A stretch of DNA of 64,000 bases from Salegentibacter sp. R32 (GTDB lineage: Bacteria; Bacteroidota; Bacteroidia; Flavobacteriales; Flavobacteriaceae): contig NZ_RXOM01000065.1 in the NCBI RefSeq assembly GCF_008692195.1, positions 62,001 through 126,000 of the forward strand. The letters run 5' to 3'. The first letter of the stretch is position 1, and each line of letters begins with the position of its first letter. The notes beneath the pieces were generated by a model. That model saw nothing but the letters and a program-made list of their open reading frames with translations. It was not told the origin of the DNA and ran no database searches. The position numbers and the translations under genes are program-made. Positions 1-9,225 of this stretch are shown here, one piece after another.

Positions 1-2567
1 TCGTCGAAAGCATCGAGTAAAATAATGCTGTCAGTTGTGATTTTACCGGAAAGAATTTCTTTAGAAAGTTGATTTAAAACTTCTTTCTGAATCGTTCTCT
101 TTACTGGTCTTGCTCCATATTGCGGATCAAATCCTTGTTTTGACAAGTGCTTGATTGCTTCTGGAGTAGCGTCTAAAGTGATATTTTGCTGACTCAACAT
201 TTTGGTTACTCCCCTTAATTGAAGCTCTACTATTTCTGAAATGTTCTCTTGCGTAAGCGGAGTAAACATCACGATATCATCAATTCGGTTTAAGAACTCC
301 GGTCTTACTTGTTGTTTCAGTAAACCAAGAACCTCTACTTTGGCACCTTCCATGGCGGTTTCTACATCATCAAGCGCTTCAAATTTTTCCTGAATAATAT
401 GGCTTCCCATATTGGATGTCATAATGATGATTGTATTTCTAAAGTCTGCTAAACGTCCTTTGTTATCAGTTAACCTTCCTTCATCTAATACTTGAAGGAG
501 AATGTTAAACGTATCGGGATGCGCTTTTTCAATTTCATCTAATAAAACTACCGAATAAGGTTTTCTTCTTACGGCTTCAGTTAGCTGTCCGCCTTCATCG
601 TAACCTACATATCCTGGAGGCGCGCCCACCAATCTGCTCACGCTATGACGTTCTTGATATTCACTCATATCAATACGTGTCATTGCATTATCATCATCAA
701 ATAGGTATTCAGCTAAAGCTTTAGCAAGCTCAGTTTTACCAACACCAGTTGTTCCTAAGAATAAGAACGAACCAATCGGTTTTTTCTGATCTTGTAATCC
801 GGCGCGACTTCTTCTTATCGCATCACTCACGGCTTGGATGGCTTCTTCTTGACCAACTACACGTTTATGTAATTCGTCTTCTAACTTCAGCAGTTTTTCA
901 CGTTCGCTTTGTAGCATTTTTGTCACTGGGATTCCCGTCCATTTGGCAACCACTTCGGCGATATCATCATTGGTGACTTCCTCTTGAATTAAGGATTTCT
1001 TTCCTTCACGTTTTTGTTCTTCTACTTCTTTTTGAAGTTGTTCTAACTTTTCTTGCGCTTCTTTTATTTTTCCGTAGCGTAACTCAGCTACTTTTCCATA
1101 ATCACCTTCACGCTCGGCACGTTCAGCTTCCAGTTTAAAGTTTTCAATATCGGTTTTTACCTGTTGAATATTATCAACTACACCTTTTTCATTTTGCCAT
1201 TGTGCGCTTAATTCTGCTCGCTCTTCTTTTAAATTGGCAAGATCGGCTTTTAACGATTTCAGCTTTGCTTCATCTTTCTCACGTTTAATTGCTTCAATCT
1301 CAATTTCAAGCTGCATAATTTTACGGTCAAGCACATCTAGTTCTTCCGGTTTCGAATTGATTTCCATTCGTAATTTTGAAGCTGCTTCATCCATCAAATC
1401 GATTGCCTTATCGGGTAAAAATCTATTGGTGATGTAGCGTTGCGAAAGTTCTACGGCTGCAATAATCGCTTCATCTTTAATTCTTACCTTATGGTGTGTC
1501 TCGTATTTCTCTTTGATTCCGCGGAGAATAGAAATTGCACTTTCGGTATCAGGTTCATCGACCGTTACTTTCTGGAAACGACGTTCTAAGGCTTTGTCTT
1601 TTTCAAAATATTTTTGGTATTCATCTAAAGTCGTCGCTCCAATGGCTCTTAATTCACCACGGGCTAAAGCTGGTTTTAAAATATTGGCAGCATCCATCGC
1701 TCCTTGTCCACCACCGGCGCCAACTAGGGTGTGAATCTCATCAATGAAAAGAACGATATTTCCATCACTGGTAGTAACTTCTTTAATTACCGCTTTTAAA
1801 CGCTCTTCAAATTCACCTTTATATTTAGCTCCGGCAATCAGCGCTCCCATATCTAGGGAATAAATCTCTTTATTTTTGAGGTTTTCGGGTACGTCACCGG
1901 CAACAATACGGTGGGCTAAACCTTCCGCGATCGCAGTTTTACCGGTTCCGGGTTCACCGACCAGCATCGGGTTGTTTTTGGTTCTTCGCGATAAAATTTG
2001 AAGAATACGTCTAATCTCTTCATCACGACCAATCACGGGATCTAATTTTCCGTTTTCAGCCAACTGATTTAAATTTTTCGCATATTTGTTTAACGAATTA
2101 TAGGTTTCTTCTGCACTTTGCGAAGTAACACGGTCTCCTTTACGAAGTTCTTCAATGGCAGCTTTTAAGCCTTTTTCACTTGCGCCCTGATCTTTTAAAA
2201 TTTGTGCGACTTTACTTTTTGAATTAAAAATGGCCAAAATGAGATGTTCAATAGAAACATATTCATCGTTCATTTTTTTGGCAATGGAAGAAGCCTCGTT
2301 TACCGTTTTTCCGGCTTCTCGTGAAAGTACAATGTCACCTCCGCTTACTTTTGGAAAACTTTCTAAAGTTTTATCTAAGACTTGATTAAATAAACCTACG
2401 TTAATATTTAATTTCTTTAGCAAAAACGGAGTTACGTTCTCATCAACTGAGGTAATGGCTTTAAAAAGATGCTCATTCTCAATTTGTTGGTGGCCCATTT
2501 CCTGAGCAAGCTGTTGTGCTTGCTGGATGGCCTCTTGCGATTTTATGGTAAAATTATTAAAGTTCAT
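1..2567 (-). CDS. clpB: ATP-dependent chaperone ClpB (3' end cut off)
   Basis: Cytosolic Hsp100 disaggregase that works with DnaK to pull proteins out of aggregates. About 855 residues are visible from the ATG at 2567; family length is about 865, so only a short C-terminus lies beyond base 1. Seen in order: N-terminal Clp repeat domain (residues 1-145), first AAA+ module with Walker A GEPGTGKT at 204-211, a long charged coiled-coil middle domain (about 400-525) that separates ClpB from ClpA/ClpC, and a second AAA+ module with GTTGVGKT and the pore segment GYVGYDEGG. Transcribed away from ytxJ. Two copies of a 10-base motif lie in the upstream gap and could carry stress regulation, which is inference. 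Several plus-strand open frames inside are antisense shadows. Confidence 0.97.
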   Translation of the reverse strand, partial: MNFNNFTIKSQEAIQQAQQLAQEMGHQQIENEHLFKAITSVDENVTPFLLKKLNINVGLFNQVLDKTLESFPKVSGGDIVLSREAGKTVNEASSIAKKMNDEYVSIEHLILAIFNSKSKVAQILKDQGASEKGLKAAIEELRKGDRVTSQSAEETYNSLNKYAKNLNQLAENGKLDPVIGRDEEIRRILQILSRRTKNNPMLVGEPGTGKTAIAEGLAHRIVAGDVPENLKNKEIYSLDMGALIAGAKYKGEFEERLKAVIKEVTTSDGNIVLFIDEIHTLVGAGGGQGAMDAANILKPALARGELRAIGATTLDEYQKYFEKDKALERRFQKVTVDEPDTESAISILRGIKEKYETHHKVRIKDEAIIAAVELSQRYITNRFLPDKAIDLMDEAASKLRMEINSKPEELDVLDRKIMQLEIEIEAIKREKDEAKLKSLKADLANLKEERAELSAQWQNEKGVVDNIQQVKTDIENFKLEAERAEREGDYGKVAELRYGKIKEAQEKLEQLQKEVEEQKREGKKSLIQEEVTNDDIAEVVAKWTGIPVTKMLQSEREKLLKLEDELHKRVVGQEEAIQAVSDAIRRSRAGLQDQKKPIGSFLFLGTTGVGKTELAKALAEYLFDDDNAMTRIDMSEYQERHSVSRLVGAPPGYVGYDEGGQLTEAVRRKPYSVVLLDEIEKAHPDTFNILLQVLDEGRLTDNKGRLADFRNTIIIMTSNMGSHIIQEKFEALDDVETAMEGAKVEVLGLLKQQVRPEFLNRIDDIVMFTPLTQENISEIVELQLRGVTKMLSQQNITLDATPEAIKHLSKQGFDPQYGARPVKRTIQKEVLNQLSKEILSGKITTDSIILLDAFD

Positions 2568-2615
2568 CGTTTTATTATTTGTTTTGGAATAGTCAAAATA
2601 TATACCTTTTTTAAA

Positions 2616-2658
2616 AACCGACAAATTGACATATTTTTTCGAATCTTTAACCGACAAA
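2616..2658. promoter_or_regulatory. Paired direct repeat upstream of clpB
   Basis: The 10-mer AACCGACAAA occurs at 2616-2625 and again at 2649-2658, a period of 33 bases or about three helical turns, in the clpB/ytxJ divergent gap. Read on the minus strand (TTTGTCGGTT) both copies lie 49-91 bases upstream of the clpB start. It could be a regulator site or chance in AT-rich DNA; no family is recognised. Confidence 0.3.
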
Positions 2659-2737
2659 ATTACAGTTATTAAATCTTCTATAAAGTTACTACATTGGCAG
2701 TTTTTTATTCTTAATTTTACTTTAAACAATACAGATT

Positions 2738-3133
2738 ATGGGATTTTTAGATAAGATATTTAAAGGGAATGGAGGAGAAGCAGGGAAAAATTCTAAAGCT
2801 CCTTGGAATGATTTACAAACTGAATTAGACTTACATCGATTAGAAGATGAATCGAAGGAAAAAGTGGTCGTGATTTTTAAACACTCTACCCGATGTGGGA
2901 TTAGCCGAATGGCAAAACGACAGTTTGAAAGTGATTACGATTATGATGAAGAAAAAGTGAAATTGTATTATTTAGATTTGATAGCTCATCGTGATATTTC
3001 TAATCTAGTGGCAGAAGATTTTGGAGTGTTTCACGAATCTCCACAATTATTGATTATTAAAGATAAAAATGTGGTTTATCACGCTTCACATAGTAGTATT
3101 AATGCTGAAAAAATAGTGGAGTTTATAAATTGA
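2738..3133 (+). CDS. ytxJ: Bacillithiol-system redox protein YtxJ (monothiol bacilliredoxin)
   Basis: A 131-residue cytosolic thioredoxin-fold protein of the YtxJ/BrxC family, thought to remove bacillithiol from S-bacillithiolated proteins. The single active-site cysteine is in the motif HSTRCGIS (about residues 48-55), where ordinary thioredoxins have CxxC. The conserved proline-containing loop ESPQLLII follows near residue 103. Length and start (ATG at 2738, MGFLDKIFKG) fit the family. It stands alone between divergent clpB and convergent fumarylacetoacetase, with its own terminator. Its presence implies that the host makes bacillithiol; the synthesis genes are not in this window. Family assignment is fairly sure, substrate proteins unknown. 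Confidence 0.88.
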   Translation: MGFLDKIFKGNGGEAGKNSKAPWNDLQTELDLHRLEDESKEKVVVIFKHSTRCGISRMAKRQFESDYDYDEEKVKLYYLDLIAHRDISNLVAEDFGVFHESPQLLIIKDKNVVYHASHSSINAEKIVEFIN

Positions 3134-3162
3134 TATTTTACAACATAAATAAAGCAAAAATA

Positions 3163-3190
3163 AAAAGCCATTCTAGATTGAATGGCTTTT
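3163..3190 (+). terminator. Terminator after ytxJ, shared with the convergent gene
   Basis: A perfect 10-bp stem (AAAAGCCATT / AATGGCTTTT) closes an 8-base loop. A-runs on the left and T-runs on the right let it act in both directions, for ytxJ (+) and fumarylacetoacetase (-). Confidence 0.8.
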
Positions 3191-3216
3191 GTATTATGAA
3201 TATTATATTTGAATTT

Positions 3217-4497
3217 TTATCCTTTATAAGTGGGGAGGAGTTTGGTACTTACTTCACCAAAACCAAGACGAACGTTTTTGTTTTCACAATGTCCGCGGAT
3301 AATTACGGTATCATTATCATTAATGAATTTACGATCACCACCTTCTTTCAATTTTACGGGTTTTTCGCCATTCCAAGACAATTCTAACATCGAACCGAAA
3401 CTCGATTCCTCGGGACCGGAAATGGTTCCGCTTCCCATCATATCACCACTGTTTACCGGGCAACCGTTAATGGTGTGGTGAGCCAATTGCTGACTCATAT
3501 TCCAGTATAAATATTTGAAATTAGAACGACTAACTACGGTTTCATTTTTTCCATCGGGTTGGATGGCGACTTCTAAATCTATATCAAAAGTTTTCTTTCC
3601 TTTAGATTGTAAATAGGGTAGTTGTTTTTTTACCGGTTTTGGTCCTTCGGTCCTAAATGGTTCTAAGGCATCGAGCGTAACAATCCAAGGAGAAACCGAG
3701 GAAGCAAAGTTTTTTGCCAAAAAAGGCCCTAAAGGAACGTATTCCCATTTTTGAATATCACGAGCACTCCAATCGTTAAATAAGACCATTCCGAAGATGT
3801 ATTCTTCAGCATCTTCCACAGCAATTGGTTCTCCCAACGGATTTGCGGCTGTAGTGATAAACGCCATTTCCAGCTCAAAATCTACCAAGCGTGAGGGACC
3901 AAAAATAGGGTCTTCAGAACCCTTGGGTTTCTTTTGTCCTTTTGGTCGGTGTACCGGGATTCCGCTTGGGATGATAGAAGAACTTCTTCCGTGGTAAGCT
4001 ACAGGAACGTGCAGCCAGTTTGGAAGTAAAGCTTCTTCTTTTCCTCTAAACATTTCTCCCACATTCGTAGCGTGTTCTTTACTTGAATAAAAATCGGTAT
4101 AATCACCAACTTGCACAGGCAATTGCATTTCAATTTCATCTAAGGTGAAAAGTACAATGCGTCGATGCTCGTCGTTATCTTTTAAACTTGAATTTTTTTC
4201 ATCAAAAATTTCAGCGATCCTGTTTCTTACCGCTCGCCAGGTTTTTCTTCCATCAGCAATAAAATCATTCAACGTATCTTGAAGAAAAATATCATCGGTT
4301 AAAGGGATTCCTTTAAAGTAACCTAATTGGTGCAGTGCCCCTAAATCTATGGCATAATCACCAATTCGGGTTCCTATGGTTATAACATCATCTCTAGTTA
4401 AAAAGACACCAAAAGGTATATTCTGAATAGGAAAATCTGAATCTTTAGGTACGTCTAACCAGGTTTTTCGTTTTGGGTCGTTAGCAGTAATGGTCAT
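3217..4497 (-). CDS. fahA: Fumarylacetoacetase
   Basis: Last enzyme of tyrosine/homogentisate breakdown: hydrolyses fumarylacetoacetate to fumarate and acetoacetate in the cytosol. The 426-residue length is normal. An N-terminal SH3-like domain (about 1-120) precedes the FAH fold. The segment GDYTDFYSSKEHATNVG (131-147) holds the metal-binding aspartate D132 and the catalytic histidine H142. The substrate-loop motif VAYHGRSSS follows, and the metal ligands sit in DFELEMAF and the NDWSARD segment. The pathway partners hmgA and hppD are not adjacent. A flavobacterial -7 box lies just upstream on the minus strand, giving a leader of roughly 27 bases. Confidence 0.96.
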   Translation of the reverse strand: MTITANDPKRKTWLDVPKDSDFPIQNIPFGVFLTRDDVITIGTRIGDYAIDLGALHQLGYFKGIPLTDDIFLQDTLNDFIADGRKTWRAVRNRIAEIFDEKNSSLKDNDEHRRIVLFTLDEIEMQLPVQVGDYTDFYSSKEHATNVGEMFRGKEEALLPNWLHVPVAYHGRSSSIIPSGIPVHRPKGQKKPKGSEDPIFGPSRLVDFELEMAFITTAANPLGEPIAVEDAEEYIFGMVLFNDWSARDIQKWEYVPLGPFLAKNFASSVSPWIVTLDALEPFRTEGPKPVKKQLPYLQSKGKKTFDIDLEVAIQPDGKNETVVSRSNFKYLYWNMSQQLAHHTINGCPVNSGDMMGSGTISGPEESSFGSMLELSWNGEKPVKLKEGGDRKFINDNDTVIIRGHCENKNVRLGFGEVSTKLLPTYKG

Positions 4498-4530
4498 AAT
4501 TATAATTCAAGTTTTAATAAAGAATGCATT

Positions 4531-4538
4531 CAAATATA
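4531..4538 (-). promoter_or_regulatory. Candidate -7 box for fumarylacetoacetase
   Basis: Read on the minus strand this is TATATTTG, a perfect match to the Bacteroidota -7 consensus TAnnTTTG, 33 bases upstream of the start codon. No TTTG-type -33 element was found at the usual spacing. Confidence 0.45.
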
Positions 4539-4570
4539 TTATTTTCCCACAATTAACCGAATGCTTTTTA

Positions 4571-4578
4571 TATTTTTG
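4571..4578 (+). promoter_or_regulatory. Candidate -7 box for glyA
   Basis: TATTTTTG fits TAnnTTTG and lies 25 bases before the glyA ATG, predicting a leader of about 20 bases. The -33 position holds no clear TTG. Confidence 0.42.
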
Positions 4579-4603
4579 ACAAATATTTTAATAGAAGTTT
4601 ACT

Positions 4604-5881
4604 ATGAATAGCAGAGATACTGAAATTTTTGATTTAATAGAACAAGAAAAAAATCGTCAAATAAATGGTTTAGAGCTTATTGCGAGTGAAAACTTTGTAA
4701 GCGAACAAGTTTTGGAAGCAGCAGGTTCTGTATTGACCAATAAATATGCTGAAGGTTATCCCGGAAAGCGTTATTATGGTGGATGTGAAGTAGTAGATGA
4801 AGTTGAAAATATTGCCATTGAAAGAGCTAAAGAATTATTTGGTGCTGAATATGCCAACGTGCAACCCCACTCTGGTTCACAAGCCAATACAGCAGTTTTT
4901 GCAGCTTGCTTAAAACCGGGCGATAAAATTTTAGGTTTCGACCTTTCTCACGGCGGGCATTTAACTCACGGGTCTCCCGTAAACTTTTCAGGGAAATTAT
5001 ATGAACCTGTATTTTATGGAGTAGATAAAGAAACTGGGAAAATAGATTACGATCACGTTTTGGAAATGGCAAAAAAGGAGCAACCTAAATTGATTATTGC
5101 CGGCGCTTCTGCTTATTCTCGTGAAATTGATTATAAAAAGTTTAGGGAAATTGCCGATGAAGTTGGAGCTATTTTAATGGCCGATATAGCGCATCCTGCC
5201 GGTTTAATTGCCAAAGGATTATTAGCAGACCCAATCCCATATTGTCATATTGTAACCACCACTACCCATAAAACTTTACGTGGCCCAAGAGGAGGTCTTA
5301 TTCTAATAGGTAAAGATTTTGAAAATCCATTTGGATTGAAATTGAAGAGCGGAAAGTTGAAAAAAATGTCAACCTTAATTAATAGCGCTGTTTTCCCAGG
5401 AAACCAAGGCGGACCGTTAGAACACATTATTGCAGCAAAAGCTGTAGCTTTTGGAGAAGCTTTAACCGATGAGTTTTTACACTACATGGTTCAGGTGAAG
5501 AAAAATGCGAAAGCAATGGCAGAAGCTTTTGTTGCGAAAGGTTATGATGTTATTTCCGGAGGAACCGATAACCATATGATGTTGATCGATCTTAGAAATA
5601 AAGGGGTAACCGGAAAGCAAGCAGAAGAAACTTTAGTAAAAGCTGAAATTACCGTCAATAAAAATATGGTTCCGTTTGACGATCAATCGCCTTTTGTTAC
5701 GAGCGGAATTCGTGTAGGAACAGCGGCTATTACCACTCGTGGATTAAAAGAAGAAGATATGAAAACAGTAGTCGATTTGGTGGATAGCGTGATTGCTAAT
5801 ATTGAAGACGAAGCTGTTTTAGAAGAAACAAAAAACAAAATACACTCGATGATGAGTGATAAACCTTTATTTAACCATTAA
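4604..5881 (+). CDS. glyA: Serine hydroxymethyltransferase
   Basis: PLP enzyme that interconverts serine plus tetrahydrofolate with glycine plus 5,10-methylene-THF, the main one-carbon source. At 425 residues it has normal length. The PLP lysine is K223 in [14 protein letters not shown], the cofactor-ring aspartate is D194 in MADIAHPAG, and the N-terminal LELIASENF and [11 protein letters not shown] blocks are intact. The ATG at 4604 is placed right after a -7 box. The DUF2059 gene follows after 13 bases and is probably co-transcribed; the terminator comes only after that gene. Confidence 0.97.
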   Translation: MNSRDTEIFDLIEQEKNRQINGLELIASENFVSEQVLEAAGSVLTNKYAEGYPGKRYYGGCEVVDEVENIAIERAKELFGAEYANVQPHSGSQANTAVFAACLKPGDKILGFDLSHGGHLTHGSPVNFSGKLYEPVFYGVDKETGKIDYDHVLEMAKKEQPKLIIAGASAYSREIDYKKFREIADEVGAILMADIAHPAGLIAKGLLADPIPYCHIVTTTTHKTLRGPRGGLILIGKDFENPFGLKLKSGKLKKMSTLINSAVFPGNQGGPLEHIIAAKAVAFGEALTDEFLHYMVQVKKNAKAMAEAFVAKGYDVISGGTDNHMMLIDLRNKGVTGKQAEETLVKAEITVNKNMVPFDDQSPFVTSGIRVGTAAITTRGLKEEDMKTVVDLVDSVIANIEDEAVLEETKNKIHSMMSDKPLFNH

Positions 5882-5894
5882 ACATTATTTAAAA

Positions 5895-6305
5895 ATGAAA
5901 AAATTATTAGTAGCCATTGCTTTAGTAAGTATTAGCTTTTCAGGTTTTGCACAAGAAGATGCAGAATTTAAGGCAGAATTAAAAGAACTTATTGAAGCCC
6001 AGGCTGGTGCCACCATGGATTCTGCTTTAGATCAAGTGATCACTATGATTCCTGCAGATAAACAAGAAGCATTTAAAAAAGAAGTTGCAGCCAAAATGCC
6101 ATCTATGTATGAAAAATCTGTAGACCTTTATATTGAGGTTATTGGAAAAGAAGATTTAAAGAAAATGTTAGCATTTTATGATACTCCAGCTGGACAAAGA
6201 ATTCTAGAGAAAACCCCAGAATTGATGACTAAAAGTATGCAATTAGGGCAAACTTGGGCAATGACTAATTTACAACCTATTATTCAAAAATATATGGCTC
6301 AGTAA
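5895..6305 (+). CDS. DUF2059-family exported protein
   Basis: 136 residues from the ATG at 5895. The frame is open further upstream, but the signal peptide MKKLLVAIALVSISFSGFAQ begins here, so the upstream extension that overlaps glyA is rejected. After cleavage (predicted near FAQ|E) the mature protein is small, acidic and helical. It resembles DUF2059: segments such as YEKSVDLYIEVIG and MLAFYDTPAGQRI are the characteristic part. The function of the family is unknown; the protein is probably periplasmic. It sits 13 bases downstream of glyA and before a strong terminator. Confidence 0.8.
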   Translation: MKKLLVAIALVSISFSGFAQEDAEFKAELKELIEAQAGATMDSALDQVITMIPADKQEAFKKEVAAKMPSMYEKSVDLYIEVIGKEDLKKMLAFYDTPAGQRILEKTPELMTKSMQLGQTWAMTNLQPIIQKYMAQ

Positions 6306-6322
6306 TTAATTGAATTAAACTA

Positions 6323-6353
6323 AAAAGCCTGCTAGAAATTGCAGGCTTTTTTT
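6323..6353 (+). terminator. Terminator after glyA-DUF2059
   Basis: A perfect 10-bp stem (AAAAGCCTGC / GCAGGCTTTT) with an 8-base loop is followed by more T residues. It lies between convergent genes and may serve both strands. Confidence 0.82.
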
Positions 6354-6374
6354 ATTATATGTTGTTTTCTTCTT

Positions 6375-7910
6375 TTATTCCTTAGGAAAAGGACTACTTT
6401 CATAAGCTCCGCTATCTGGAGCATTTCCTCTTATAGTTCCTAAGATATCTTGATTAGTAGCTGTAGAAGGATTTGCTAATCCGTTGGCGGGAGATTCTTC
6501 GTTGATGAAAAGCTCATTTTCATAGGGTTCATAAAAATTAGGGTTTTCATTGATGATTGTTCCGGGATAAAGGTTTTCATCTTCAAATGGGTATTCTTCT
6601 GCAAAACTCCCGTCAAAATCATTAAATTTGATTAAGCAGTTTTCAAATTTATAGTTAAAAGCAGCTTCATCACTTCGGCTAAAGAAAAGTTCGCGGTTTT
6701 CATTTCCGTAAATAATGCAATTATTAAAGTTAGCTTCTATTAAATCTGAAACAAAAATCTGATCTGGAGTTTCTAAAAGGTTTTCAACCAAAACTGCCGG
6801 GTAGGGACGGTAACTTTGTGTCCAATAATTAGCAAAGGTACAATTGGTGAAATTATATCTTCCTCCCAGAGAAATATTTAAAGACGACTGTCCGGCTTTA
6901 TTAATAACCAAATTATTACCTTCTACATGACCTGTTCTTGCCAATAAACCCACGTTAGAAGAATTATATATTTTAGAATTATTGATGGTAAGTGTCGGTT
7001 CGTTAGAACCATCGTTAGAGTCCATTAAAACACCAACCGTGGCATTTTTTATGGTCGCGTAATTAATTTGATTGTTGGTGCTTCCTGCCGTAAGCCAAAG
7101 CGCTCCCCATTGTCCGGGAACATCACTAAAACTTGGTTCTAAGCGGTCGCTTTCAAAAATCACTTCATTTTCCAATAGTTCTTGATCGCTACTTAATTCA
7201 CCATTTACGTGAAGCGAACCGTGTTCAGCAACAATAATTCCGCTAGCTTGGTGAAAATGAATCCGTGCTCCGGCTTCAATGTCCAAAGTTCGGTTACCGG
7301 GCACTGCTGCGTAGCCGTAAATTACGTAAGGTTTTTCGTTGGTGAAAGTGAGTTCGGTATCGTCTAAAAAGAAACCTTCAATTAAAACTTCATTTCCTTC
7401 TTCATCAAAACCAAATGAAAGTGATTCGGTAGTGCCATCGTTAAATTTTTCAGGATAAAGAAAAACAGCATCTTGAATTAGGGTAACTAATTCTACTTTT
7501 TGCTGATTTGAACCTGTGTCAAATTCAATAGCATCTGTCAACAGGAATTGATTTTCCTGCGAGAAATTATCAATATTGGTAGTAGACTCTATAAATACAA
7601 AAATGCTATCTTCTGCCAAAATATCTATATTCTCAAAAGATTTACCGGGTAAACCGTCTACATTTAATCGGTAATTAGAGTTTTCTCCTTTTCCTAATTG
7701 AATGGTGGGAATGGTCATATCTTCATCAGACCTATTATAAACGGTAAGTTGATAGGTGCTTGACCCAATATTGGAAAAAACAGTATCCAGGTAAACCGTA
7801 TCTGTTGAAAAAGATAATCTCCCGTTGCTAGGTTCTGTACTAAAATCGTTTCTGCAGGAACTCCACAAAACAATAGAGCAGAGAAGGAGTAAACTATAAA
7901 GGTATTTCAT
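6375..7910 (-). CDS. Lipoprotein with beta-helix-like middle, unknown function
   Basis: 511 residues. The N-terminus is a lipoprotein signal: a hydrophobic stretch ending SSC, with C19 as the lipid-modified residue. Residues about 30-130 look like an immunoglobulin-like domain (LDTVFSNIGSSTYQLTVYN). From about 165 onward short repeats of the type IEAGARIHFHQASGI, NNSKIYNSSNVGLLA and NNCIIYGNE suggest a right-handed parallel beta-helix, as in Bacteroidota surface lipoproteins. The C-terminal NAPDSGAYE ending is common in such proteins. It is separated by one base from the upstream glutaminyl cyclotransferase gene on the same strand, so the two are co-transcribed. No enzyme motif was recognised. 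Confidence 0.72.
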   Translation of the reverse strand: MKYLYSLLLLCSIVLWSSCRNDFSTEPSNGRLSFSTDTVYLDTVFSNIGSSTYQLTVYNRSDEDMTIPTIQLGKGENSNYRLNVDGLPGKSFENIDILAEDSIFVFIESTTNIDNFSQENQFLLTDAIEFDTGSNQQKVELVTLIQDAVFLYPEKFNDGTTESLSFGFDEEGNEVLIEGFFLDDTELTFTNEKPYVIYGYAAVPGNRTLDIEAGARIHFHQASGIIVAEHGSLHVNGELSSDQELLENEVIFESDRLEPSFSDVPGQWGALWLTAGSTNNQINYATIKNATVGVLMDSNDGSNEPTLTINNSKIYNSSNVGLLARTGHVEGNNLVINKAGQSSLNISLGGRYNFTNCTFANYWTQSYRPYPAVLVENLLETPDQIFVSDLIEANFNNCIIYGNENRELFFSRSDEAAFNYKFENCLIKFNDFDGSFAEEYPFEDENLYPGTIINENPNFYEPYENELFINEESPANGLANPSTATNQDILGTIRGNAPDSGAYESSPFPKE

Positions 7911-7911
7911 A

Positions 7912-8952
7912 TTATTTTTCTACAATTTTTACTTCAAAAAGCTTGTCCCAATTTTTACCGGTCACATACAGTTTTTGGGTGTTAGGGTTATAAGCAATCC
8001 CATTTAGTACATCTAATTTTTTATGCTGAGTTACTTTTTCACGCAATCCTCTAAAATCGATTAATCCTTCGACTGCTCCGGTTTCAGGGTCTATAATTAC
8101 CACACCATCTTTTTGCCAAGTGTTGGCGTAAATTTTACCTTCTACCCATTCTAATTCGTTAAGTTTAGTGATGGTAGATTTGTGAGTAACCGGCTGAATG
8201 TAACTTTCTTCTTCTAAAGTTTCCGGATTTAAAATCCAGATTTTTTGGGTTCCATCACTTTTATAAATTTTCTCACCGTTGTTACACAATCCCCAACCCT
8301 CTTTACTGCTGTTGTATTTAAACGTTTCTAATCGTTCAAAAGTATTTACATCATAAATTAATCCGTCACCGGAACGCCAAGTGAGCTGATAAAGTTTATC
8401 GTTAAGAATGGTTAAGCCTTCACCAAAATAAACATCGCTTAATTTTACTTTTTGAAGCACTTCACCGGTTGTATAATCTACTTTTCTAATAGTAGATTTT
8501 CCGTTTAAGCCCGTACTTTCATAGAGTGTATCTTTATAAAATTCCAACCCTTGTGTAAATGCATCTTTATCGTGTGGATAAGTATTTACGATTTCATAAG
8601 TATAGAACTTTGTTTTTTTATTACTGTGAACGACGACTTGCTCTTCAATTTTATATTCTTCGCCATCGCTATAAACTTTTGCGGTAAAAGTATTTTCGCC
8701 CAACGGAAGCTTAAATGTATAGGAATTATTCTTTACCTGAATTTCTTCTCCTGCAAAAGAGTAAATAACTGAATCTATATTTTGTTCTCCTTTGGGGTGA
8801 AGTTGAACTTTTGCGGTTTCTCCTTGCTGTATTTTTTCCGAAGCACCTTCAATTCTTAAGTTAAAAGGAGCTTTATCATCATTTTTTTTATCTCCGCAAG
8901 AATAAGCTAGAACCACTAAAATTAAGGCGTTCAATAAGTTATAAAATCTCAT
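7912..8952 (-). CDS. Glutaminyl-peptide cyclotransferase, lipoprotein
   Basis: 346 residues. A lipoprotein signal ends at YSC (C19), then comes a short immunoglobulin-like domain (about 30-105), then a five-bladed beta-propeller of the plant/bacterial glutamine cyclotransferase family (about 115-346). Diagnostic segments are PHDKDAFTQGLEF, YESTGLNGKSTIRKV, YFGEGLTI and LNGIAYNP. The reaction converts N-terminal glutamine to pyroglutamate, which would protect exported proteins from aminopeptidases. Lipidation places it in the envelope. It is first in a two-gene minus-strand unit with the downstream beta-helix lipoprotein. Confidence 0.87.
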   Translation of the reverse strand: MRFYNLLNALILVVLAYSCGDKKNDDKAPFNLRIEGASEKIQQGETAKVQLHPKGEQNIDSVIYSFAGEEIQVKNNSYTFKLPLGENTFTAKVYSDGEEYKIEEQVVVHSNKKTKFYTYEIVNTYPHDKDAFTQGLEFYKDTLYESTGLNGKSTIRKVDYTTGEVLQKVKLSDVYFGEGLTILNDKLYQLTWRSGDGLIYDVNTFERLETFKYNSSKEGWGLCNNGEKIYKSDGTQKIWILNPETLEEESYIQPVTHKSTITKLNELEWVEGKIYANTWQKDGVVIIDPETGAVEGLIDFRGLREKVTQHKKLDVLNGIAYNPNTQKLYVTGKNWDKLFEVKIVEK

Positions 8953-9006
8953 AAAATTTTAATTAAAAAAGAGTGGCTAATTTAGTCATTTCCTATTAAA
9001 AAATGC

Positions 9007-9036
9007 TTGTAGAAAAAGATAAACCTTGTATATTTG
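9007..9036 (+). promoter_or_regulatory. Promoter of the SRP RNA gene
   Basis: A -33 TTG at 9007-9009 and a perfect -7 element TATATTTG at 9029-9036 are separated by 19 bases, as in Bacteroidota housekeeping promoters. The RNA begins about five bases downstream. Confidence 0.75.
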
Positions 9037-9040
9037 CAGC

Positions 9041-9135
9041 GGCAAGTCCCACACAACCAGCTCCTGTCGAATTCCCCCAGGGCGGGAACGCAGCAAGGGT
9101 AGACGGTCGTAGCGGTGTGATGTGGGTCGCTTGCC
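9041..9135 (+). ncRNA. ffs: Small signal recognition particle RNA (4.5S type)
   Basis: A stretch of about 95 bases whose ends pair (GGCAAG at 9041 with CTTGCC ending 9135). It contains the conserved SRP domain IV: the CAGG segment, a GGAA-type tetraloop in GGCGGGAACG, and the opposing AGCAAGG strand (about 9078-9099), where Ffh binds. The RNA and Ffh target nascent membrane proteins to the Sec translocon. A T-rich tail follows. End coordinates are set by the terminal pairing and may be off by a few bases. Confidence 0.93.
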
Positions 9136-9225
9136 ATTTTTTATTTCCTCTTTTTAAATATTTCCCCTTCAATTTTTAAGCTTTCTATTAAATAATCGAT
9201 ATTTGCGTTTCTATTTTTAGAAGTT

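Noticed and set aside
749-2672. Several plus-strand open frames of 67-75 codons inside clpB
   Set aside because: They lie antisense to an intact, strongly conserved clpB frame and have no family features.
6375-7910. Polysaccharide lyase or other beta-helix enzyme
   Set aside because: Beta-helix-like repeats are visible but no catalytic residues or family signature could be identified.
8573-8581. Perfect DnaA box (TTATCCACA on the minus strand)
   Set aside because: It is a single copy inside a cyclotransferase gene with no neighbouring boxes or AT-rich unwinding region, so no origin is claimed.
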